Positions 6,527-14,900 of a stretch of 51,110 nt of DNA are shown one piece after another. The stretch is from the NCBI GenBank assembly GCA_903921725.1, contig CAIXRA010000055.1:1-51110 (forward strand). The letters are read 5' to 3'. Both the position numbers and the translations under genes were made by a program. Positions within the stretch are counted from its first letter, which is position 1. Every line of letters starts with the position of its first letter. The notes below the pieces were generated by a model, which did not search any database, had not been told where the DNA came from, and saw only the letters and a program-made list of their open reading frames with translations. This DNA comes from an uncultured Lentisphaerota bacterium. Its GTDB lineage: Bacteria; Verrucomicrobiota; Lentisphaeria; Oligosphaerales; CAITYL01.

Positions 6527-9007
6527 ATGCCGGAACCAACGGGGAGCAAATCCATGCCGGAGACGGCGCCGACATCCTTTTCCCATGCGGAGGCCGTGCT
6601 GGAGCTGCCGCAGCTTCTGGAACTGGTCGCGGGCTATGCCGCCAGCGAACCGGGCCGCGAACGCATCCTCAGCCTGCGCCCGCGCTCCGCCGAGACCGCT
6701 CAGGAGGGGCATCCGCTTCTGGAAGATATCGCCCGCCTGCTCGGCACCGGCGCCGCACCGCCGCCGGCCGCCTTCCCCGACATCCGGCCGCTGCTGCGCC
6801 GCGCCGCGCCCGAAGGCGCCGTCCTGGAGGGCGACGAGCTGCTGCCGGTGCGGAATTTTCTGGACGCCATCGCGCGCGTCGACGACTGGCGGAGCGCCCT
6901 GCCGGAGCGGCCGGACTTTCCCGCCTGCCCGGCCCTGACGGGGCTGCTGGCCGGACTCCGGCCGCTCCCGGAACTGCGCGGCTCACTGCACCGGGCGCTG
7001 GACGACGACGGCGCGCTGCTGGACAGCGCAAGCCCGCGCCTGGCGGAGCTGCGGTGCGAAATCCGCGCCGCTGAACAGCGGCTGCACCGGCTGCTCGGGG
7101 AAATCCTCAAGCGCGCCGGGGCGGAGGCCGTCCTGCAGGACAGCTTCGTGACGGAGCGCAACGGGCGCCATGTCCTGCCGGTCAAGCGCGAGCTGAAAGC
7201 ACGCTTCCCGGGGGTCGTCCACGACCACTCCGACAGCGGTCGCACGCTTTTCGTGGAGCCGGTCGCCACCATAACCTTGGGCAACGACCTTGCCGACCTG
7301 CGGCTGGAGGAGCGCGACGAATGCCGGCGCATCCTCGCCGGGCTCACCGCCGCGGTCGGCCATGCCGGGGAGGAGTTCCGCGCCGACATCGGAATCATGA
7401 CGCGGCTGGACGCGGCGGCGGCGGCGGCCTGCTGGGCCGGCGACTACGGCTGCGTCATCCCGCGCTTCGGCAGCCGCCTGCGGCTAAGGCGGGCGCGGCA
7501 TCCGCTGCTGGCCAGGCGGTTCCGGAACGCCGGGACGCCGGAGGCGCTGGTGCCGCTCGACCTGGAACTGGAGGCGGAGACGCGCGTGCTGCTCGTCAGC
7601 GGCGCGAATTCCGGCGGGAAGACGGCCGCGCTGAAAACGGCCGGACTGCTCACGCTCGCCGCGCTTTGCGGGCTGCCGGTGCCGGCATCGCCTGACAGCG
7701 AATGGCTTGCCGTGGAACAGGTTCTGGCAGACATCGGCGACGAGCAGTCGCTGGCGGACAACCTGAGCACGTTCACCGGGCACCTGAAGCGGCTCAACGG
7801 CATCCTCGCCGGGTCGGCCGGCCGGCCGGCCCTCGTGCTGCTGGACGAACTGGGCTCCGGCACGGACCCGGTGGAGGGCGGCGCGCTGGCCTGCGCGGTG
7901 CTGTCCACGCTGGCGGAGAGCGGCGCGACAGTGCTGGCGACAACGCATCTGGGCACGCTGAAAAGCTTTGTGCACGAACACCGGCAGATGCGGAACGCCT
8001 CGGTGCGCTTCAACGGGGAGACGCTGCAGCCGGAGTTCGCGCTCGACACCGGGCAGCCGGGGGCGAGCCACGCGCTGGACATCGCGGCGCGCACGGGGTT
8101 TCCCGCCGCCGTGCTGGAACGTGCAAGGGAAATGCTTTCGGGCGACCACCTGCGGCTGGAGGGCATGCTGGCACACATCGAGGAGGCGCAGCGCGAGGTG
8201 GCGAAGCGCGAACAGGAGCTCGATTCGGCGGCGGGCAGCATCCGCAGCGAACGCGAGCAGGTGCGGGAGGAGCTCGCGCACCTCCGCCAAGAACGCCGGC
8301 GTCTCCTGCACGAGGCATACCAGCAGGCGGCCGGCATTGTGGAGCATGCGCGGCGGGACATGGAGCGGCTGCTGCGCCAGGCGACGGAGCTGAAGGCGGG
8401 CCGGGCGGCGGCCCCGCAGCAGGAACAGAACCTCCGGGAGGAAGTGCGGGAGTGCGACCGGCGCATGTCCGGAGCGCGGGCGGCGACGGAGCCAAGGCCG
8501 GAAAGCCCGCTGCCGCCGGAAGAGCTGAAGGTCGGGAAAATGGTCTGGGTGGAGAAGCTGCGCGCCAACGCGCGCATCGCCGCCGTGGCGGCGGACCGCA
8601 GGAGCGTGGAGGTGCTGTTCGGCGCCCTGCGCTGCCGCGTCCCCGCGGACGGCCTCGGCCGGCGCGACCGGAGCGCGGACTCCGCAACGCCGCCGCCCTT
8701 GCCGCCGGGGGTGGATACGGAAGAACGGAAAAACGGAAAAACGGGAAGAACCGTCGCGGGCGAGTTGCTGCTGGTGGGGTTGCGGGTGGACGAGGCCGTC
8801 CCGAAGCTGGAACATTACCTGGACCGTGCGGCGGCCTGCCGGATGCCGGAGGTGCGGATCGTGCATGGGTTCGGCACGGGCCGGCTACAGGCGGCGGTGC
8901 ATGAATGCATGCGGCATCACCCGCTGGTGCTTAAATTCCGGCTGGGGCGTTCAGGGGAGTTCGGGGATCCGGGCGGCGCCGGCGTGACGATTGCGGAACT
9001 CGGATAG
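6527..9007 (+). CDS. mutS2: MutS2 family ATPase with C-terminal Smr domain
   Basis: 826 residues. The N-terminal lever and connector region resembles MutS2 (LELPQLLELVAGYAASEPGR). The Walker A is SGANSGGKTAALKTAG (~residues 356-372), followed by LADNLSTFTGHLKRL and Walker B VLLDELGSGTDPVEG. A long coiled coil (~540-650) precedes a KOW-like segment and a C-terminal Smr domain with VRIVHGFGTGRLQAAVHECM (the usual HGxGxG). MutS2 proteins act on recombination intermediates or rescue collided ribosomes through the Smr nuclease. Two starts are possible: ATG 6527 (AAGGG upstream) and ATG 6554 (GGGGAG upstream). A short run of 8-bp repeats lies in the linker before the Smr domain. A GCGGACTCCGC copy is at 8675-8685. 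Confidence 0.95.
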   Translation: MPEPTGSKSMPETAPTSFSHAEAVLELPQLLELVAGYAASEPGRERILSLRPRSAETAQEGHPLLEDIARLLGTGAAPPPAAFPDIRPLLRRAAPEGAVLEGDELLPVRNFLDAIARVDDWRSALPERPDFPACPALTGLLAGLRPLPELRGSLHRALDDDGALLDSASPRLAELRCEIRAAEQRLHRLLGEILKRAGAEAVLQDSFVTERNGRHVLPVKRELKARFPGVVHDHSDSGRTLFVEPVATITLGNDLADLRLEERDECRRILAGLTAAVGHAGEEFRADIGIMTRLDAAAAAACWAGDYGCVIPRFGSRLRLRRARHPLLARRFRNAGTPEALVPLDLELEAETRVLLVSGANSGGKTAALKTAGLLTLAALCGLPVPASPDSEWLAVEQVLADIGDEQSLADNLSTFTGHLKRLNGILAGSAGRPALVLLDELGSGTDPVEGGALACAVLSTLAESGATVLATTHLGTLKSFVHEHRQMRNASVRFNGETLQPEFALDTGQPGASHALDIAARTGFPAAVLERAREMLSGDHLRLEGMLAHIEEAQREVAKREQELDSAAGSIRSEREQVREELAHLRQERRRLLHEAYQQAAGIVEHARRDMERLLRQATELKAGRAAAPQQEQNLREEVRECDRRMSGARAATEPRPESPLPPEELKVGKMVWVEKLRANARIAAVAADRRSVEVLFGALRCRVPADGLGRRDRSADSATPPPLPPGVDTEERKNGKTGRTVAGELLLVGLRVDEAVPKLEHYLDRAAACRMPEVRIVHGFGTGRLQAAVHECMRHHPLVLKFRLGRSGEFGDPGGAGVTIAELG
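8718..8750 (+). repeat. Octanucleotide repeat run inside mutS2
   Basis: Three 8-bp units (CGGAAGAA, CGGAAAAA, CGGAAAAA) and a 9-bp variant. They encode the linker TEERKNGKTGRT just before the Smr domain. The unit is the reverse complement of the octamer in the tandem array at 9160-9223. Gain or loss of one unit would shift the frame and remove the Smr domain. Confidence 0.65.
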
Positions 9008-9363
9008 AGAGAATAGCACGGGGGCGGCAGTTGGTATTTGCTCGTGCCGGCAAGCGGCCGCCGCACGGCTTCATCATGGTTAAACGGCCCAACGGTTTCG
9101 GCGGTTGATGTTTAAGGGGCGATGTTAGGCGTTCGTGGTTCGGCGTGGCCGAATTGGCGTTCTTCCGTCCTTCCGTCCTTCCGTCCTTCCGTCCTTCCGT
9201 TCTTCCGTTCTTCCGTTCTTCCGTTGCCGCGCCGGATGTCCGCCGCACATCCGGGAAGACGCGCCATATTTTTCTGGCAGGCCGGGATGCCAACGGGCCG
9301 ATACCGGACTACGTTACCGGAATTGAACGTTTTTTAGTTTTTCAGCGGGGCGCGGGGCCACAC
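9008..9363. other. 356-bp intergenic region between mutS2 and ftsA
   Basis: No gene is supported. It holds the octamer array at 9160-9223 and, further downstream, an AT-richer stretch (9320-9345) before the ftsA ribosome binding site. An open frame runs from 9145 into ftsA, but its first 73 codons are mostly translated octamers (FFRPSVLPSFRPSV), so it is not taken as part of FtsA. No clear promoter was found. Confidence 0.6.
9160..9223 (+). repeat. Tandem octamer array, (TYCTTCCG)x8
   Basis: Eight perfect or one-base-variant copies of an 8-bp unit: one TTCTTCCG, four TCCTTCCG, three TTCTTCCG. The run is purely pyrimidine-plus-G on this strand and 140 bp upstream of the ftsA start. Slipped-strand length variation is expected for such arrays. 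Confidence 0.9.
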
Positions 9364-10671
9364 ATGCTGGGGATCAACATCAGCGGAAATCGGCGTAGAC
9401 GGGAGATTGTGACGGCGGTCGAAATCGGCACGCACTCCGTCAAGGTCGTCATGGGCGAATTCGGCGCGGACGGGGTGGTTTCCATCATCGGCGCCGGGCA
9501 GGAAAAAACCCACGGCCGGGTGGTCAAGGGCGAGATTACGGACCTGCAGCTCGTGCAGGAGCCGCTGATGAAGGCGATGCGCATGGCGGAGGAGGCGGCG
9601 GGCGGCACGGAGATCCAGAACATCTTCATGGCCGTGACCGGCACGCATATCGGCTATGTGAACAGCATGGGCAGCACCGTCATCAACGCCGCGGACCGCT
9701 ATGTGACCGAAGGCGACCGCGAAGACGCCCTGCGCAACGCGGCGAACTACGCGCTGCCGCCCGACCGGCAGACGCTGCACTGGTTCACGCGCCGCTTCCT
9801 GGTGGACCGGCGCGAGGTGGACAACGCCGTCGGCCTTTTCGGCGGCAAGCTGGAGGCCGACATGCATATCGTGTACGGCCAGCACGCGCGGCTTGAGAAC
9901 AGCCGGAACGTGATCATGGACGTCATGGGGCCGGAGGAGCAGGAGCCGAAGGGGCTGGTCTTCTCGCCCGTGGCGGCAGGGCTGGCGGTTTTTTCCGGCG
10001 AAGAGGCGGGGCATGGCGCGCTGGTCGTCGACATCGGTGCGGGCGTGACGGAGTATGCGGTTTTCGCGGGGCGCGACCGCTGCCTGCACTCGGGGCAGAT
10101 CACCATCGGCTGCGAGCAGCTGGCGAACGACCTCCACCTCGGGCTGCACCTGCCCATCCAGCAATGCCGCGACATCTTGGAACGGCTGCCAAGCCTGGGC
10201 GCCAAGGCGGTCATGACGCAGGACGGCCGCGCACGCCTCATGGAAGTGGACGCGGGGGCGGGCAAGCCGTCCCGGCAGATCCCCGTCTCCACCATCGAAC
10301 AGATCATCGAGATGCGGCTGGACGAACTGTTCCGCAAAATTCTCGAAGACCTGCAGGACCGGGAAATGATGAAGCGGATCGGCTTCGGCGTGCGGCTGTG
10401 CGGCGGCGGGGCGATGATTCCGCAGATTGCCGATCTGGCGCAGCGCATCTTCGAGTCGCCGGTGGAAATCGGATGCGCCCGCATGGTCAACGGCCCCGAA
10501 CACATCGTCCAGTCCCCCGCGTTCGTAACGCCCGTTGGGCTGCTGAAATTCGGGCACAACGCCCTGCAGGAAATGAATCTGGAACCGGACAGCCTGACCG
10601 GCAGCATCGGGCGCGACTGGAAAAGCGTGCGGGAATTTCTTTCGGATATCAAGCGAGCTTTCCGCTGGTGA
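9364..10671 (+). CDS. ftsA: Cell division protein FtsA
   Basis: 435 residues of the actin-like FtsA family: phosphate-1 loop VEIGTHSVKVVMGEF, the 1C-domain region with VTGTHIGYVNSMG, phosphate-2 VVDIGAGVTEYAVF, adenosine loop VRLCGGGAMIPQI. The C-terminus ends in a basic amphipathic helix (SVREFLSDIKRAFRW), the membrane-targeting sequence. FtsA tethers FtsZ to the membrane and helps start divisome assembly. The ATG at 9364 has a GGGG-containing ribosome binding site and gives a family-typical length. ftsZ follows 54 bases downstream, the usual ftsA-ftsZ order. Confidence 0.95.
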   Translation: MLGINISGNRRRREIVTAVEIGTHSVKVVMGEFGADGVVSIIGAGQEKTHGRVVKGEITDLQLVQEPLMKAMRMAEEAAGGTEIQNIFMAVTGTHIGYVNSMGSTVINAADRYVTEGDREDALRNAANYALPPDRQTLHWFTRRFLVDRREVDNAVGLFGGKLEADMHIVYGQHARLENSRNVIMDVMGPEEQEPKGLVFSPVAAGLAVFSGEEAGHGALVVDIGAGVTEYAVFAGRDRCLHSGQITIGCEQLANDLHLGLHLPIQQCRDILERLPSLGAKAVMTQDGRARLMEVDAGAGKPSRQIPVSTIEQIIEMRLDELFRKILEDLQDREMMKRIGFGVRLCGGGAMIPQIADLAQRIFESPVEIGCARMVNGPEHIVQSPAFVTPVGLLKFGHNALQEMNLEPDSLTGSIGRDWKSVREFLSDIKRAFRW

Positions 10672-10725
10672 GGGGGTTCCCCCCGTAGGTTCCCGGAAAG
10701 CCGGACGCGTGGAGATTTTTAGACG

Positions 10726-11907
10726 ATGGCGGACGAGGCAAAGCGAATCGTGGTTCTGGGGCTCGGCGGCGGCGGCGGCAAGATTGCCGCCACGCTGGCG
10801 GCCGACCCCGCGCTTGACAGCGCGGCCATGCTGGCGGTGGCGGACACGGATCAGCGCGCGCTGGAATTCCTGGAGGGCATCGTGCAGATTCCCCTCGGCC
10901 GCGACTGGGAGTTCCAGGGCGGCTGCGGCGGAAGCTCGAACAAGGGCGAGAAGGCGGCGACCGTCTCCTCGAACGACCTCCGCCAGCTCGTCATCGGCGC
11001 CGAGCTGGTCATCGTCGTGGCGGCCCTGGGTGCCGGCACCGGCGCGGGTGCGGCGCGGGTCATGGCGCGGCATCTCCGCGAATTGAAGATCATGGGCATT
11101 TTCGTGGCCACCCTTCCCTTCTCCTTTGAGGGAAACTGGCGCTGCCACCAGGCGGAGAAGGACCTCGAACTCCTGCGCGGGATTTCCGACACGGTCCTGG
11201 CAATCCCCAACGACCTGCTGTTCGCCAGCCTGCCGGCGAGCACCGCGGCGGAGCAGGCGTTCGATCTCTCCAACCGGATGTTGGCGAAGGGAGTCAACGG
11301 CCTCATGCGGCTGCCGCAGGCACGGTCGATCCTGACGGTGGACTTCGCGGCGCTGCGCAACCTGCTGCGGGAAAAGCCCAGCCTCTGCACCCTCGGCGTC
11401 GGCCATGGAACCGGCCCCGATCGCTGGCAGGAGGTGGTGCGCGACTTCTTCGCCTGCCCGCTCGTCGGCGGCCCGGAAAATCTGGCCAAGACCGACGCCG
11501 CCGTCCTGACGCTCATCGGCGGCGAAGGACTCTCCCTCGGCGAGATCCAGGCCTGCATGACTTCCATCCAGCAGCAGTTCCCGAAAACGACCCGCGTCCA
11601 GGTCGGAGCCTACTCCGACCCCCGCATGCAGGAATCCGTCCAGCTCACGGGCCTGCTCTGCCGGTTTGCCGGCGAACCGTCCATCCCGCAGGCGGCCAGG
11701 GAAAACGCGGCCGCCGCCGGAACCGTCATCCAGGGGCGCAGGAGCGGGCGGAAAAAAGCGGGCGGCGAAGGGCTCCAGGGCGAGCTCCAGCTTCAGGAAC
11801 AGGCGCTCGGCATTTTCGCGTCGTCCGGCCCGACGACGGTGGACGGGGAAAACCTCGACATCCCAACGTTCCAGCGCCGCGGCATCTACCTCGACCTCGG
11901 GCAGTGA
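10726..11907 (+). CDS. ftsZ: Divergent cell division protein FtsZ
   Basis: 393 residues. GTP-binding elements are present but altered: GLGGGGGKI (T1), the tubulin signature GAGTGAG at 102-108 instead of GGGTGTG, then VATLPFSFEG and LAIPNDLLF. The T7 synergy loop, NVDFAD in typical FtsZ, reads TVDFAA (204-209): the Asn and the second Asp are replaced. That loop completes the GTPase site of the neighbouring subunit, so hydrolysis is expected to be weak or absent. The C-terminal peptide LDIPTFQRR, which binds FtsA, is well kept. GGAG lies 11 bases before the ATG. Only this ftsZ is in the window; a second copy elsewhere cannot be excluded. Confidence 0.9.
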   Translation: MADEAKRIVVLGLGGGGGKIAATLAADPALDSAAMLAVADTDQRALEFLEGIVQIPLGRDWEFQGGCGGSSNKGEKAATVSSNDLRQLVIGAELVIVVAALGAGTGAGAARVMARHLRELKIMGIFVATLPFSFEGNWRCHQAEKDLELLRGISDTVLAIPNDLLFASLPASTAAEQAFDLSNRMLAKGVNGLMRLPQARSILTVDFAALRNLLREKPSLCTLGVGHGTGPDRWQEVVRDFFACPLVGGPENLAKTDAAVLTLIGGEGLSLGEIQACMTSIQQQFPKTTRVQVGAYSDPRMQESVQLTGLLCRFAGEPSIPQAARENAAAAGTVIQGRRSGRKKAGGEGLQGELQLQEQALGIFASSGPTTVDGENLDIPTFQRRGIYLDLGQ

Positions 11908-11941
11908 CATAATCCGCCCGGCGGACGGAACGGCCGGACAA

Positions 11942-14900
11942 TCAGCGGCGGCGGCGGCCGAGGAGCGCGAGGGTGCCCAGCGCCAGCAGTCCCAGCGTGC
12001 CCGGCTCGGGCACGTATTGAAGCATGATGCTGTTACCCGACTGGTAGACGCTGAAACCGCCATTGGTGGCGTAGGCGTTGTTTGCCTTGAAATTTTTGTC
12101 GTCGAGCCTGATTTTGGAGGGGTCGAAACCGACGATGCCCCCGTCGGCCGTGGCAATCGTCCACAGGTGAATCTGGTTCGGATCCCAGTTCTGCACCGCG
12201 CCCAACGCGTAAGTTCCCTGCAAGACGCCGCGAAGGTCGATGACAAACGGGTTGGCGGCGGTCGCGGTGACGTCAAGCTGGCCGGTGATGCGCGCAAAGT
12301 CAAAGCCGGGATCCGTTCCCTGATAGACGTTTTCATTTACCACACTGCCCGCGGGAAGCCCCGAGCTGTCCACCACGATGTCCGCCTCCCACTGGTAGGT
12401 GCCGCCCGGCGCCCAGGTCAGCGCCGAGTACTCCTGCGTACCGGTGCTGTTGCCGGGTGCCATGACGCTGCCCTGCCCCACGACAACGCCGCCATTGACG
12501 GCACCAACACCCATGATCGTGCCGCTGACGATGGTGAACGGCTGCGTCAGGGGGACGGAACTGTTGTAGTCGAGCACGCCGCCGTTGTTGATGACGATGC
12601 CGCTGGTTCCGTTGAGGCTGCCCGCGCCGGTGACGACCAGCGTGCCGCCATTGAGGGTGGTGGCGCCGGTATAGGTGACGGAACCGGTCAGGGCGAGTGT
12701 CCCCGTGCCGGTCTTTGTCAGCGAGCCGGAACCCGTGAGCGCGCCGGCATAGGTAGTGCTTTGGTCGTTGGCGCCGACCGTGAGCGCGACCGATGCGCCG
12801 GCGGCGTTTGCCAGCGCCAGGCCGCCGTTGCCGGAGAGGCCGCCAAGCGTGGCCGACGTCAGGCCTCCGAAGCTCACGGAACCGCTGTCCGCCGCCGAGG
12901 TGACGAGCGTGCTATTTTGGAGCGCCAGGCTGTTGCCAAGGACAATGGAACCGGCCAGCGCCTCCGTGGTGCCGGTGAAGCTGTTGGCGGTCGGCAGCAG
13001 CAGCGTGCCCGCGCCGCTTTTCACCAGGCCGCCCGCTCCGCTGACACTTGACAGCGCGAGCGTGCCCTGCCCCGTGCCGTTGTTGGCGACGTTGAAGTTG
13101 TTGATGCCCGACAACGAGGTAATCTGCGCGGCCAAGGCAAACGCCGGATGGGAGGCCGTCGTCGGCCCCATGTCGGCGGCGGGCGTGACGTTCAACCCCG
13201 CACCGCTGCTCATGGTCAGGCTGGAAATGCTGACGGACGGCACGTTCATCTCAACCGTGGCGGTCGCGCCCGGCAGGATGCTGATGGGGTTCGCGTAGGT
13301 CGCGGTGTCGTTGCCGAACCAAAACGCATTGACCGTCTGCGTGGAGATCATCGCGCCGGTGGCGCCGGTAAAGCCGACATAGGCCGAGCTTCCCCCCACC
13401 GTCGTCGGGATGTCGACGTTGTAATGCCAGGCCTTGGTCTGCCCGGTCGTCGTGTCGACCAGGGTCTCGACCAGCAGCTTGTTCACGTTGTCGTACACCA
13501 GACGGACCATGATCGGGTGGTAGACGTCAAGGGCGACGGCTCCCGGGGTGTTGAGGTCGTAGACCGAGTTCGTGCCGCTCCAGGTGTTCGAGGTCTCGCC
13601 GAGCGCGGCGTTGACGTAGGCGGCACCGTTGTAGCTGGTGTCGTTCGCATCCTCCGTCGCGCCGTTGATCAGGAGCGCGGTGCGGCCGTGGTTGTTGTTC
13701 GTGCCCTGATGCGTGTCGAACATGATGCCGATACTTTTGGTGATCGCCTCGCCGGCCTGGGTCGTTTTCGAACCGCCATAGGCCAGGCAGCCGCCGTTGT
13801 CGCCGAGCGCGGCCGTGCCGAGCGGGTCGTTCTGCAGGACAAACACGATGCCGTCGGCCATGTTCAGCGGCGTCTGGCCGCGGGTGAGATAGACGAAGTT
13901 GGCGGTGAAGCCGTTGCTGACGTTGACCTTGGCGGTGCGGAAGACCGAGTTCGCTTCATTGCCGGGGTTGTCGGTGAGGGTCAGCAGATTGTCGCCCAAG
14001 TGCGCGGGATTCGCCGGATCCATCGCGTTGCTCGCCCAGCCGGAACCGTTGTTGAAACCGGAAAAGGCGAGGTCGCCGCCCAGCGCCAGGGTCGTCGAGT
14101 TGCCCAGCGCCACCGCGCCGCTGCCCAGTGATGAGGAGGCGCGGGCGGAAAGCGTGCCGGCCAGCACGGTCGTACCGCCGGTGTAGGTGTTGACGTTCGC
14201 CAGCTCCAGCCGCCCCGTCCCCGCCTGGGTGAGGGAGCCGCTGCCGGAAATGCGCGCGGTCACAACCTGGTTGTTGCTGCGGTTGAAGGCGAGCGCCCCG
14301 TTGTTGGTGATGTCGCCATAGGTACCGATGGTGCCCGTCGTGCCGCCGTTGCCGATCTGCAGGGCGCCGCTGCTGATGGTCGTCGTGCCGGTGTACGGAT
14401 TGTTCCCCGCCAGCGTCAGCGTGCCGGTGCCGGTCTTGACCAGCGAGAGCGTGACCAGCGCATTGGTTTGGGTGGGCGTATCCGCCGTCGAAAGCCCGCC
14501 GTTCATCAGGACGCCGCCAAAGACGGTGGACTGGTTGTTGCCGCCGACCGTCAAGGTCACGTCCGTGGCCGGATTCGGTGCCGTCAACTGGGTGTAATCC
14601 GTGATGGTGCCGGTGCCGGACAGCCCGCCGAGCGTCACATTTTTCCCGCGCATGTCGAGCACGCCGTTGAGCGCAAGGCTGCCCGATGCCGCACTGCCGG
14701 GGAGCGCCGACGTGCTGCCGGTGCGCAGCGTGGTGCCCGAGGCGACCGTGGTGGTGCCGCTATAGCTGTTGCTGCCGGAGAGCAGAACCGCGCCCGAACC
14801 GCTGAAGGACAGGGAGCCGCTGCCGCTGATGGCGTTCGCCACGGTGAACGGCGCGGCGACCGTGCCGACCCGGTTGAACAGCAGCGAGCCGTTGTTCACC

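Noticed and set aside
9160..9223. CRISPR array
   Set aside because: Units are 8 bp with no spacers.
9145..9363. N-terminal extension of FtsA
   Set aside because: The extra 73 codons are translated octamer repeats; ATG 9364 has a ribosome binding site and gives the family-typical N-terminus.
9334..12336. 1,000-codon minus-strand frame opposite ftsA and ftsZ
   Set aside because: It is a high-GC mirror frame; the plus strand carries recognisable FtsA and FtsZ, and the antisense product shows no domain.
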